Below, one piece after another: positions 29,441 to 39,229 of a stretch of DNA of 64,000 nt (the first letter of the stretch is position 1; each line of letters begins with the position of its first letter). The stretch comes from an uncultured Prevotella sp. (GTDB lineage: Bacteria; Bacteroidota; Bacteroidia; Bacteroidales; Bacteroidaceae). The stretch covers positions 1 to 64,000 of the forward strand of contig CAJOFE010000003.1 in NCBI GenBank assembly GCA_905233825.1. The letters run 5' to 3'. The notes under the pieces were generated by a model. That model ran no database searches. It saw nothing but the letters and a program-made list of their open reading frames with translations, and was not told the DNA's origin. Made by a program: the position numbers and the translations under genes.

Positions 29441-30565
29441 ATGGAAAACAAAAGAACATGTCTCTATGACAAACATGTGGCACTGGGCGCATTGATATCG
29501 CCCTTTGCGGGCTTCGAGATGCCCATCCAATATACTGACATCACTGACGAGCACCAAGCAGTGAGAACGGCCTGCGGCGTGTTTGACGTCTCACACATGG
29601 GTGAGGTCAGCGTTAAGGGCAAGGATGCCGAGCGCTACGTGCAGCACATCTTTACCAACGATGTGAAAGGGGCTCCAGTAGGAAAAATCTACTACGGCAT
29701 GATGTGCTATGAAAACGGCAGCACCGTCGATGACCTATTGGTTTATAAGATGGCAGGACTCCCACCCCTCAGTCCTTCTGACAGCTCCCCTCAGGCAGGG
29801 GAGCAGTTCTTCCTCGTCATCAATGCCGCTAACATCGACAAGGACTGGGCATGGATGCAGGAACAGGCCAAAGGTTTCGACATCGACCTGCAAAACCTGT
29901 CTGACAAGTACGGACAGATAGCCGTGCAGGGGCCGGAAGCCGAGCAGGTAGTGGAAGAGGTGCTGGGCCTGCAGTGCAAGGAACTGGAGTTCTATACGGT
30001 GAAGACCATCGGCGACATCATTGTATCGAGGACGGGCTACACGGGAGAGGACGGCTTTGAGATTTACGCTACGCCTGCATATATTAATGAGTGTTGGGAT
30101 AAACTGATGGCCAGCGGACGCTGCAAGCCCTGCGGACTGGGCTGTCGCGACACCCTGCGCTTCGAGGTTGGTCTGCCGCTCTATGGTGATGAGCTCTCAC
30201 AGGACATCTCGCCCATCATGGCAGGCCTCGGCATCTTCGTCAAGCTCGACAAGGAGGAGTTCATCGGCAAGGAAGCCCTGTTGAAACAGAAGATCGAAGG
30301 CGTGGCCAAGAAACTGGTGGGCATCGAACTGCAAGACAAGGCCATTCCCCGTCATGGTTATACCGTGCTCACTCCAGAAGGTGAGGCTATCGGAGAAGTG
30401 ACCACCGGCTATCATGGAATCTCCGTGGACAAGAGCGTCTGCATGGCCTTGGTAGATAGCCGCTACGCTAAACTCGACACTCCCTTGCTGGTGCAGATAC
30501 GCAAGAAAGTATTCCCCGGCAAGGTAGTAAAGAAACGTTTCTACGATAAACATTACAAAAAATAA
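29441..30565 (+). CDS. gcvT: Glycine cleavage system aminomethyltransferase (T protein)
   Basis: GVFDVSHMGEV, GYTGEDGFEIY, CGLGCRDTLRFEVGLPLYG. Confidence 0.97.
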   Translation: MENKRTCLYDKHVALGALISPFAGFEMPIQYTDITDEHQAVRTACGVFDVSHMGEVSVKGKDAERYVQHIFTNDVKGAPVGKIYYGMMCYENGSTVDDLLVYKMAGLPPLSPSDSSPQAGEQFFLVINAANIDKDWAWMQEQAKGFDIDLQNLSDKYGQIAVQGPEAEQVVEEVLGLQCKELEFYTVKTIGDIIVSRTGYTGEDGFEIYATPAYINECWDKLMASGRCKPCGLGCRDTLRFEVGLPLYGDELSQDISPIMAGLGIFVKLDKEEFIGKEALLKQKIEGVAKKLVGIELQDKAIPRHGYTVLTPEGEAIGEVTTGYHGISVDKSVCMALVDSRYAKLDTPLLVQIRKKVFPGKVVKKRFYDKHYKK

Positions 30566-30572
30566 AAGAATT

Positions 30573-30950
30573 ATGGCAAAAGTTATTGAAGGACTCTATT
30601 ACAGTGAGTCGCACGAGTATGTGAAAGTGGAGGGTGATTTCGGCTATATCGGCATCACCGATTATGCCCAGCACGCATTGGGCAATGTGGTTTACGTTGA
30701 TCTGCCCGAGGTGGATGACGAGGTGGAAGCCGGTGAGGAATTCGGTGCTGTAGAGAGCGTGAAAGCTGCCAGCGACATCATTGCTCCCGTCAGCGGTACC
30801 ATCGTAGAAGTGAACGAGGCCTTGGACGACAAGCCTGAGTTGCTGAACGAGGATGCCTACGAGAACTGGATCATCAAGGTGGAGCTGAGCGACAAGAGCG
30901 AGCTCGACAACCTTATGGATGCCCAGGCTTATGCTGCCTTCTGTGACTGA
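30573..30950 (+). CDS. gcvH: Glycine cleavage system H protein
   Basis: GITDYAQHALGNVVYVDLPEV; ESVKAASD lipoyl site. Confidence 0.98.
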   Translation: MAKVIEGLYYSESHEYVKVEGDFGYIGITDYAQHALGNVVYVDLPEVDDEVEAGEEFGAVESVKAASDIIAPVSGTIVEVNEALDDKPELLNEDAYENWIIKVELSDKSELDNLMDAQAYAAFCD

Positions 30951-30952
30951 GT

Positions 30953-31064
30953 CCCCTAAGTTAGGGGACTATAGGGGTCTGAACAAGCGCAGACTTCGAT
31001 AATATTATTACTTAAAAAGCGGTCTGATAAACGCTTGTTCAGACCCCCCCCCTAACTTAGGGGG
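30953..31064. repeat. Imperfect inverted repeat between gcvH and gcvPA
   Basis: Arms 30953-30989 and 31032-31064: CCCCTAAGTTAGGGG(ACTATA)GGGGTCTGAACAAGCG / reverse complement. Confidence 0.92.
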
Positions 31065-31073
31065 CATGAAAAA

Positions 31074-32405
31074 ATGTACAAATATTTCCCCCATACAGAG
31101 GAAGACTTAAAGGCAATGCTTTCTGCCATCGGCGTAGATTCTATTGATGCCCTCTACGCTGAAGTGCCAGAGCAAATACGCTTCAGAGGCGACTATCAGC
31201 TGCCCGAGGAAATGAGCGAACTGGAAGTGCATCAGTTGTTCGAACAATTGGGCAAGCAGAATCGCCAACTCACCTGTTTTGCCGGTGCTGGCGTCTATGA
31301 CCACTATACACCCAGCGTCATCCCCCAGTTGCTCAACCGCTCGGAGTTTCTGACAAGCTACACACCCTATCAGGCCGAAATCTCACAAGGTACGCTGCAC
31401 TACATTTTCGAGTTCCAGTCGATGATGGCTGAGTTGACGGGCATGGACATCTCGAATGCTTCCATGTACGATGGTACCACCGCTTCTGCCGAGGCTATGA
31501 TGATGGCAGTGGCAGCAGGTAAGAAGCAACCACGCTTTCTCGTTTCAGAGACTGTTGACCCGAAAACCGTCAAAGTAATGAAAACCTACGCCCATTTCCA
31601 TGGCGTAGAGCTGGAGATGATTCCCGCAGAGAACGGCGTTACTTCGAAGGAAAGCCTCAAAATGCAATTGGCTCAGGGTGGTGTGGCAGGCATGATGGTA
31701 CAACAGCCCAACTACTATGGTATTGTTGAAGATTACAGCGGCTTTGCCGACCTGTGCCACGATAACAAAGCCCTTTTCATCATGAACGGTATCATTGCCG
31801 ACTACGCCGTGCTGAAGACGCCGGGAGAGTGGGGTGCTGATATTGCCGTGGGCGACGGACAGTCGTTGGGTATCCCCATGCAGTTTGGTGGTCCTTACGT
31901 GGGGTATATGTGTTGTACGGAGAAACTCATTCGCAAGATGCCAGGTCGCATCGTTGGTAAGACAGTCGACAACCGAGGGCAGCGCGCCTTCGTACTCACG
32001 CTCCAGGCCCGCGAGCAGCATATCCGCCGCCAGAAGGCCACGTCGAACATCTGCTCCAACCAGAGCCTCATGGCGCTCTGGGCTACTGTTTATTGTTCAC
32101 TCATGGGCAAACCGGGACTAAAGGAAGCTGCCGAACTGAGTTATGCAGGGGCACATTATTTGTGCGACCAGCTGTTGAATACGGGCCTTTTCCAGCTTGT
32201 TTACGACAAGTCGTTCTTCAACGAGTTCGTCCTGCAGTTCGATGGCGATGTAGATATGCTACAGAAGTTCTGGATAATGAATGGCATACTCGGCGGCATT
32301 AAACTATCCGACAACCAGATCATGTTTGCTGTTACCGAGAAACGGACAAAGGAAGAAATAGACCGCATGGTCACATCCTTACCATTATATAAAGGTATAA
32401 GTTAA
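31074..32405 (+). CDS. gcvPA: Glycine dehydrogenase (decarboxylating) subunit 1
   Basis: YFPHTEEDLKAML...SYTPYQAEISQGTLHYIFEFQSM. Confidence 0.97.
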   Translation: MYKYFPHTEEDLKAMLSAIGVDSIDALYAEVPEQIRFRGDYQLPEEMSELEVHQLFEQLGKQNRQLTCFAGAGVYDHYTPSVIPQLLNRSEFLTSYTPYQAEISQGTLHYIFEFQSMMAELTGMDISNASMYDGTTASAEAMMMAVAAGKKQPRFLVSETVDPKTVKVMKTYAHFHGVELEMIPAENGVTSKESLKMQLAQGGVAGMMVQQPNYYGIVEDYSGFADLCHDNKALFIMNGIIADYAVLKTPGEWGADIAVGDGQSLGIPMQFGGPYVGYMCCTEKLIRKMPGRIVGKTVDNRGQRAFVLTLQAREQHIRRQKATSNICSNQSLMALWATVYCSLMGKPGLKEAAELSYAGAHYLCDQLLNTGLFQLVYDKSFFNEFVLQFDGDVDMLQKFWIMNGILGGIKLSDNQIMFAVTEKRTKEEIDRMVTSLPLYKGIS

Positions 32406-32441
32406 ACTACCCAAGAACTCATAAACTCAAGAGATATATTC

Positions 32442-33851
32442 ATGAACAACCGACTATACGGAAACTTGATATTCGAGTTATCGCAGGAGGGCCGCAAAGG
32501 CTATTCGCTTCCTAAGAACCGCTTTGGTAATTACGATATACCTGCTGAACTGCGCCGCAAGGACGATGCCGCTCTGCCTGAATGTGATGAGATGACCGTA
32601 GTGCGTCACTATACCAATCTCTCAGCCAACAACTTCGGTGTGGATAATGGTTTCTACCCGTTAGGCTCCTGTACGATGAAATACAACCCGAAGATTGATG
32701 AAGAGATAGCTGCTTTGCCTCAGTTTGCCAACTTACATCCCTTGCAGCCAGCCGAGACTACTAAGGGTGCCGAAGCTATCTGCACACTACTATGCAAATC
32801 GCTTTGCGAGCTGACTGGTCTGTATGCCTTCACATTGAAGCCCTTTGCCGGCGCTCATGGTGAACTGACTGGTCTGATGGTAATCAAGAAGTATCACGAA
32901 AGCCGTGGTGATGATGCACGCCGTCTAGTCATCGTACCCGACTCAGCCCACGGTACCAACCCCGCCTCAGCAGCCGTCTGCGGACTGGACATCATCGAGG
33001 TGAAGTCACTCAGCAACGGTACCGTCGATGTGGAAGCGCTGAAGACCTTATTGTCAGAACATGGGTCTGAGATTGCCGCCATGATGATGACCAACCCCAA
33101 CACATTGGGACTCTTCGAGCGTCAGATTCCTATGATTGAGAAAATGGTGCACGAGGCTGGCGGCCTGATGTACTACGACGGTGCTAACCTGAATCCCATG
33201 CTGGGCGCTTGCCGTCCAGGCGACATGGGCTTTGACGTGATGCACATCAACCTACACAAGACATTCTCCACACCTCACGGAGGTGGAGGCCCTGGTGCAG
33301 GCCCAGTAGGTGTACGAAAAGGCTTGGAAAGATTCTTCCCCGAAGTGTCGCCCTATCACGGCAACTTCGCAGTGGCCATGCGCGCCTACGCTTACATCCT
33401 CTCGCTCGGTCGTGAGCATATCAAGGAGGTGGGGCCGTTGGCAACGCTTAATGCGAACTATATCAAAGAATCTCTAAAGGATGTCTATGAGCTCCCTATT
33501 GACACGACCTGCTGTCATGAGTTCGTGTTCGACGGCCTGAAGGATAAGAGTACAGGTGTCACCACGATGGATGTAGCCAAGCGTCTGCTCGACTACGGGT
33601 ATCATGCACCTACGATTTATTTCCCGTTGCTGTTCCATGAGAGCCTGATGATTGAACCCACAGAGAACGAGTCAAAGGAAACCATCGACGGCTTCATTGC
33701 CGTGATGCGGAAGATAGCTGAGGAAGCGAAGACCGATCCAGAGCTGGTAAAGTCAGCACCCCACAACACGCCTATCGGACGTGTGGATGACGTGCTGGCC
33801 GCCAAGCATCCTGTTACCACTTATAAACAAATGCTCAATGACAACAACTGA
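32442..33851 (+). CDS. gcvPB: Glycine dehydrogenase (decarboxylating) subunit 2
   Basis: LGSCTMKYNPKI; DVMHINLHKTFSTPHGGGGPGAGPVGV PLP lysine. Confidence 0.97.
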   Translation: MNNRLYGNLIFELSQEGRKGYSLPKNRFGNYDIPAELRRKDDAALPECDEMTVVRHYTNLSANNFGVDNGFYPLGSCTMKYNPKIDEEIAALPQFANLHPLQPAETTKGAEAICTLLCKSLCELTGLYAFTLKPFAGAHGELTGLMVIKKYHESRGDDARRLVIVPDSAHGTNPASAAVCGLDIIEVKSLSNGTVDVEALKTLLSEHGSEIAAMMMTNPNTLGLFERQIPMIEKMVHEAGGLMYYDGANLNPMLGACRPGDMGFDVMHINLHKTFSTPHGGGGPGAGPVGVRKGLERFFPEVSPYHGNFAVAMRAYAYILSLGREHIKEVGPLATLNANYIKESLKDVYELPIDTTCCHEFVFDGLKDKSTGVTTMDVAKRLLDYGYHAPTIYFPLLFHESLMIEPTENESKETIDGFIAVMRKIAEEAKTDPELVKSAPHNTPIGRVDDVLAAKHPVTTYKQMLNDNN

Positions 33852-35061
33852 TCTTATTATCATCGGCGCGGGGCCTGGAGGCTACCGCGCCGCTGAATAT
33901 GCCGCAAAGAACGGACTGAAGGTAGTCATCTTCGAAGGCTCTGAGGTGGGCGGTACCTGTCTCAACGTAGGCTGTATCCCCACGAAGACCTACGTCCATA
34001 GCGCCACCTTCAACGAGGCCCGCGAGCGAATGGCGCAAGTGGTGCCACAGCTCCGTGCAGGTGTCGAAGGTATTCTCTCGCATCCTAACATCACACTAGT
34101 ACGTGAGACGGGTGCTTTTACGGATGCCCACACTATAGGCGACTATACTGCCCCCTTCATCATCGTAGCTACGGGCTCAGAAACGAAACTTATTCCCATC
34201 CAGGGGCTTGATGACCCACGTGTGGTTGACTCCACCGGCTTACTTCACCTCGACACCCTGCCTAAAAAGCTATGCATCATTGGCGCGGGCGTGATAGGCA
34301 TGGAGTTTGCCAGCGTGTTCAACCGCTTCGACTCTGAAGTCACAGTTATTGAATATCTGAAAGAGTGCCTGCCTGCCCTCGACAGCGACATTGCCAAGCG
34401 GTTGCGCAAATATCTTGAGAAACAGGGCATCACCTTTAAGATGAAGACCGCTGTAGAGAACGTAGCCGACCTTGATGCTGACGTAATTCTGATGGCTACT
34501 GGTCGTAAACCGCGTGTGCAGCCAGACTTTGCCAACACAGGCTTCGAGTACGACGGGCGCAAGGGCGTCAAGGTCGACGACTATTGCGAAACCACCGTTG
34601 CTGGCATCTATGCCATCGGTGACGTCAACGGCCGTCAGATGCTTGCCCACGCAGCCGAGATGCAGGCCATACATGCTGTGAACCATATTCTCGGCAAACA
34701 GGACGGCATCCGCTTCGACATCATGCCAGCCGCCATCTTCACGACCCCCGAAGCCGCCTGCGTAGGCCCCACCGAAGACCTGCTGAAACAGGAAGGCACG
34801 GTCTATGAGTGTCGTAAGGCCTTCTGGCGTGCCAACGGTAAAGCTATGGCTATGGGTGAGACCGAAGGTATGCTGAAGCTTTGCTCAGAGCCCAATGCAG
34901 GGCGCATTCTTGGTTGTCATGCCTATGGTGCCCATTCCGCTGATATTATTCAAGAGGTCAGCGTCCTGATGTGTCGCGATACTACCGTAAAGCAGTTGCG
35001 CGACATGGTGCACATTCACCCTACCCTCAGTGAGATTCTTCTTACCGCAGCGGAAACATAA
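33838..35061 (+). CDS. lpdA: Dihydrolipoyl dehydrogenase
   Basis: GGTCLNVGCIPTK redox motif; start overlaps gcvPB stop. Confidence 0.95.
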   Translation: MTTTDLIIIGAGPGGYRAAEYAAKNGLKVVIFEGSEVGGTCLNVGCIPTKTYVHSATFNEARERMAQVVPQLRAGVEGILSHPNITLVRETGAFTDAHTIGDYTAPFIIVATGSETKLIPIQGLDDPRVVDSTGLLHLDTLPKKLCIIGAGVIGMEFASVFNRFDSEVTVIEYLKECLPALDSDIAKRLRKYLEKQGITFKMKTAVENVADLDADVILMATGRKPRVQPDFANTGFEYDGRKGVKVDDYCETTVAGIYAIGDVNGRQMLAHAAEMQAIHAVNHILGKQDGIRFDIMPAAIFTTPEAACVGPTEDLLKQEGTVYECRKAFWRANGKAMAMGETEGMLKLCSEPNAGRILGCHAYGAHSADIIQEVSVLMCRDTTVKQLRDMVHIHPTLSEILLTAAET

Positions 35062-35088
35062 ACATAATAACGATTAGGAAAAACGATA

Positions 35089-37464
35089 ATGAAAAGATTA
35101 GTACTGCTGCTATCTGTTATTCTGATAGCGATGACTATGTCTGCTGGAGTAGTAACCATCGATGAGGCCTTACAGAAAGCCCAGGATTTCATGGCAATAC
35201 GCCACGGTATGGACACCACAGGCAAGCTACGGCTGGTTCAACAAAAGAACACGCTACAACAGGCAGAAGGGCAGATGGACTGCAAGTACTACATCTTTAA
35301 TCAAGGTAGTGATGAGGGATTCGTCATCGTCAGCGCCGACGACCGAACGGAACCTATTCTGGGCTATGCCGATGCCGGCACCTTCGACGAACAATACATT
35401 CCAGACAACATGCGCCAGTGGCTGAGGGATTACACGGAGCAGATTCAACAGCTTGACGTCTGCGGCATAGAAGATTGCCTGACAGCCTCTGCTGTACCCA
35501 TTGGCAGACAATATATCCAACCAATGCTGACGACCCGATGGGGACAGGACACCCCATACAATAATTTCTGTCCCATCGACAGTACCAATACCATCAGCCT
35601 CACAGGATGTGTGGCTACTGCTATGGCACAGGTTATGAGCTACTACCGTTATCCATCGCGCACTACGATGACGATTCCTGCATACACTACCGAGACACAA
35701 AACATAGCAGTACCTGCCATTACAAGGACAACCATCGACTGGGACAACATGCTGCCTTCCTACAACGGAGTGGTTGTCAACGAGGCTCAGATACGGGCTG
35801 TAGCCACACTAATGGCCCTCTGTGGATTTTCGGTACAGATGGACTACGGTAGCGGCGCCAGTTCGGCACCCATGGATGAAATTCCAAAAGCCATGATACA
35901 CTATTTCGGTTATGATGCCAGCACCAGACAGATCAATCGCTCTGGCATTACCACGACACAGTGGGAAAGCATCATCTATGGCGAACTGGTTGAGGGGCGC
36001 CCCGTCATCTATCGTGGTAATCGCGACACTAAAGGAAAAGACAGTGGCCATGCATTTGTCATCGACGGCTATGATGGGCAAGGATACTATCATGTCAATT
36101 GGGGATGGACAGGTAATTACAACGGCTTCTTCCTACTATCAGTATTGCCACCATACGTCACTTCCGAGGAAGAAAGTCAACTCAGTAATGAAGGCTATTG
36201 CCTGACACATCAGGCCGTCATCGGCATACGGCACGATGGCGGAGGGAAAGCAGAGGCTTTGCGCATGACGTCACGCAGCATGGAACTTACGAGTTCTACC
36301 TCCGTCAGCCGTTCTTCAACATCCAACCATTTCCCCAACATGTCGCTTACGATGGGCACCTATAACTTTACGGGCGCCACCAATACCTTTGACGTGGGCG
36401 TAGGACTATTAGACGAGCAAGGCTCGCTTGTAGCAACGAAAACCGTTGTCCAAGAATATACGCTTGACGAGAATTGGGGATGGAAAGCCCTTAAGGCTGA
36501 CTTCACCTTCGGCAAAGGCCTAGCTAACGGAACCTACCGTATTGTAACCATCAGCCGCCTGAGTAGCGAACGCTCCTGGCAACTGAACGAATATGCAGAA
36601 CTTCATTGCATCTATGCCACTATCAATGGGAAGAATATGACGCTCAGGCCCTCTACCATCGACCTGAGTGGAAGCATCAAGTTAGAAAGTCAGGCAGAAG
36701 CCTTAAAGCTATTGACACTAAATGTCCACATCCAGAACAACGGTACAGCCTTCAGCAATCAGGTCTATCTGTTTATTGACGGCGAGAGAGCCGGAGGACG
36801 CTATATCGATGTTGAAACTGACGGTACGACCGACTTCAAGATTGGCTTCACCCCCACCACGGCTGGCAGCCACCAACTGAGCATAGCCTACTACAAGGAT
36901 GGTGAATATGTCACTTTTGCTCAGCTCAACATCAAGGTTGCTGAGCCTGCTTACAATCTTTTAGAGATGAAGATGCTGGCATCTAATGCCAAGAACAAAA
37001 CAGTGGGCAGTCGCCTGTGGCTGAATATCAGCGCCAAGAACTTGAATACATCTGCCTACGACAACAAAATCAGAGCCAACATATATAAGCTGCGCCACGA
37101 CGGCAGCAACGTGGGCGACTTCGTGACAAGGTGCGAACGCTACGTACATATCGCCCCAGGAGCTACCACTACCACCGATCTCCTGTTTGAGAATCTGGAG
37201 GACGGAGAGACCTATTTCGTCTGGATATACTATTTCTCTGAAGGTCAGCAGGACAAGGACAACCGTATCTATGGCGGACAATACAAGGTTGATTATGCCA
37301 CTGGTATCGAGCCTGTAATCACAGAACAGCCTCCGACAGTAAACATCTACACCATCGGAGGCCGTCTAATCGGACAATGCCAACGCTCTCAATTGTCTAA
37401 GCAACTCCGCGCCCTTCCCTCTGGCTTCTATGTCGTCGACGGAAAGATAGCTGTTAGCTATTAG
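35089..37464 (+). CDS. C10 family (streptopain-like) cysteine peptidase with T9SS-like C-terminal domain
   Basis: LTGCVATAMAQVMSYYRYP; SGHAFVIDGYDGQGYYHVNWGW; C-terminal NIYTIGGRLI...LPSGFYVVDGK. Confidence 0.87.
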   Translation: MKRLVLLLSVILIAMTMSAGVVTIDEALQKAQDFMAIRHGMDTTGKLRLVQQKNTLQQAEGQMDCKYYIFNQGSDEGFVIVSADDRTEPILGYADAGTFDEQYIPDNMRQWLRDYTEQIQQLDVCGIEDCLTASAVPIGRQYIQPMLTTRWGQDTPYNNFCPIDSTNTISLTGCVATAMAQVMSYYRYPSRTTMTIPAYTTETQNIAVPAITRTTIDWDNMLPSYNGVVVNEAQIRAVATLMALCGFSVQMDYGSGASSAPMDEIPKAMIHYFGYDASTRQINRSGITTTQWESIIYGELVEGRPVIYRGNRDTKGKDSGHAFVIDGYDGQGYYHVNWGWTGNYNGFFLLSVLPPYVTSEEESQLSNEGYCLTHQAVIGIRHDGGGKAEALRMTSRSMELTSSTSVSRSSTSNHFPNMSLTMGTYNFTGATNTFDVGVGLLDEQGSLVATKTVVQEYTLDENWGWKALKADFTFGKGLANGTYRIVTISRLSSERSWQLNEYAELHCIYATINGKNMTLRPSTIDLSGSIKLESQAEALKLLTLNVHIQNNGTAFSNQVYLFIDGERAGGRYIDVETDGTTDFKIGFTPTTAGSHQLSIAYYKDGEYVTFAQLNIKVAEPAYNLLEMKMLASNAKNKTVGSRLWLNISAKNLNTSAYDNKIRANIYKLRHDGSNVGDFVTRCERYVHIAPGATTTTDLLFENLEDGETYFVWIYYFSEGQQDKDNRIYGGQYKVDYATGIEPVITEQPPTVNIYTIGGRLIGQCQRSQLSKQLRALPSGFYVVDGKIAVSY

Positions 37465-37467
37465 CTG

Positions 37468-38292
37468 TTACTTCAGACCATTCCAATTCTGACGCGGAGC
37501 AAAGATATTGACATAGAGCGACGAACAGTTGTTCACCCTGTAGAGGTTGTCGCCACGCCAGGGAAGCATAATCGTGACCGTGCGCTGTTCGGTATTCCAC
37601 GCATTTCCGCTGATGATGTACAGCTGATAGACGTTGGCCTGGAGTATCTCGCTCTCCTCAGCCCATTGAGCCTTGCGCCCGATGGATATATTTACAGTAT
37701 ATGGCTCCTTGGGATTGTAGCCGTTCTCCTTGCTGGCACCCTCGAGCACAGCGGCAGGCAGACAACGCTGCACATAGGGATCGTCGGCAGGCGACTGCGA
37801 CGACAGCTCCATGTGAGCAGGCAGCTGGCGCATAATCTCGTTATAGCATGTTCCACCCGTAATGAGCGCAATACATTGTTTGCCCACCTCATGGTCACGC
37901 CCCCACATCTCAAATGCCATCGGCAGCATGGCTGCAACTCCATAGCAGGTCTTGCCCAGTAGCTGCTCATAGACGGTGCAGAACTCCTCGTAGTCCGAAG
38001 GCACATGGGTGAACGTCACCTTGCCCTTGCCTCCAACTACATAGTCCTCTTCCATGTTTCCATCCATCGTGTAAGTATGGGTATCGTAGGTCAGCGTATT
38101 ACCGTCCAGCAGCCAACAGATGTCGCTCTCCGTCACTTGCTCCTCTTCCTCCGAAGTGCCACGACCGTCAACATAGCCTTCCTCAAAAGCTTTCGCTGCC
38201 TCCTTTACATCTTTTACAGAACAGGACAAAAACATAGTTCCTCCTGCCACAAACAGTGACAGGAGGAACAACTGCGAGAATATCTTCTTCAT
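37468..38292 (-). CDS. Hypothetical lipoprotein
   Basis: Signal peptide with lipobox TMFLSCSVK. Confidence 0.7.
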   Translation of the reverse strand: MKKIFSQLFLLSLFVAGGTMFLSCSVKDVKEAAKAFEEGYVDGRGTSEEEEQVTESDICWLLDGNTLTYDTHTYTMDGNMEEDYVVGGKGKVTFTHVPSDYEEFCTVYEQLLGKTCYGVAAMLPMAFEMWGRDHEVGKQCIALITGGTCYNEIMRQLPAHMELSSQSPADDPYVQRCLPAAVLEGASKENGYNPKEPYTVNISIGRKAQWAEESEILQANVYQLYIISGNAWNTEQRTVTIMLPWRGDNLYRVNNCSSLYVNIFAPRQNWNGLK

Positions 38293-38301
38293 ATCCTGTG
38301 C

Positions 38302-38928
38302 TTAGAAGTTCACGCCCAGGTTGATGAACAAGGCTCCATTGTGAACAGAGGCGTCGTCGTGATTCTCAAGCTCCCAATCTGCAATGTTGGTAATACCAAA
38401 CTGATAACCCAACTCCAGATAGAGTTTGTTGTACTCAGCACCACAACCTAACTTGATGCCCACATCGGCACGCTTGAACTTACCATCACCGAAAGAATCC
38501 CATTTGCCTACACCGCTGACTTTTTGTTTTCCACCAAACAGACCGTAGCGGAACGTAGGTCCAATGAACGGCAGTACAGCGATATCATCAGTAGCCTGGA
38601 TGCCATACTTGATGAGCAGGGGCAGCTCAAGGTAGTTCAGGCTGACCGAGTTCTTGTCTTTCTTAGCGCCGCAGCCAGTGTAGTACAAGCCGCTCTCCAG
38701 GAACAACGGGGTGGTGTCGCTGAGGCGCAGACCAATCGTACCACCAAAGTTCAGGCCCACCTTTGAACCTGCATCGGTAGCATCGCCCGTAAGAGTGGCA
38801 ATGTTCATGCCGAGGCGAATGCCATAGTAAACACTACTTTCACTGAGTGAGAAACCGCCGCTGCTGTACTGAGCGAACGAAGGTGCTGCAAAGAGCACAG
38901 CCATGATGGCAACTAAAAACTTTTTCAT
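38302..38928 (-). CDS. Outer-membrane beta-barrel (porin-like) protein
   Basis: MKKFLVAIMAVLFAAPSFAQ signal; YYGIRLGMNIATLTGD...LYLELGYQFGITNI. Confidence 0.8.
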   Translation of the reverse strand: MKKFLVAIMAVLFAAPSFAQYSSGGFSLSESSVYYGIRLGMNIATLTGDATDAGSKVGLNFGGTIGLRLSDTTPLFLESGLYYTGCGAKKDKNSVSLNYLELPLLIKYGIQATDDIAVLPFIGPTFRYGLFGGKQKVSGVGKWDSFGDGKFKRADVGIKLGCGAEYNKLYLELGYQFGITNIADWELENHDDASVHNGALFINLGVNF

Positions 38929-39229
38929 GTTCGTTTTTTGTTTATTAGTGAATAAATGTTTATTTCGACTGCAAAGGTAGTGCAAAATTTCGATTTAACG
39001 AAAAGAATTCAAATAAATTTTGCCTTCTTGAGTATGAGAATTGTAAAATTGCAGCGCCGTAGGGCCTGCGGACAGTATGATAGGATACAAAGCACTCCAT
39101 AGGAAGTGCCCTATTAACAAGACACTCCCGTTCGAAACTAAAAATAAATCGCGATTTATTTGGTTCTTTGCTCACTTATTAGTATCTTTGTCCGTCGTTC
39201 TGAAAAAGATAACTAAAAACAATATAAAT

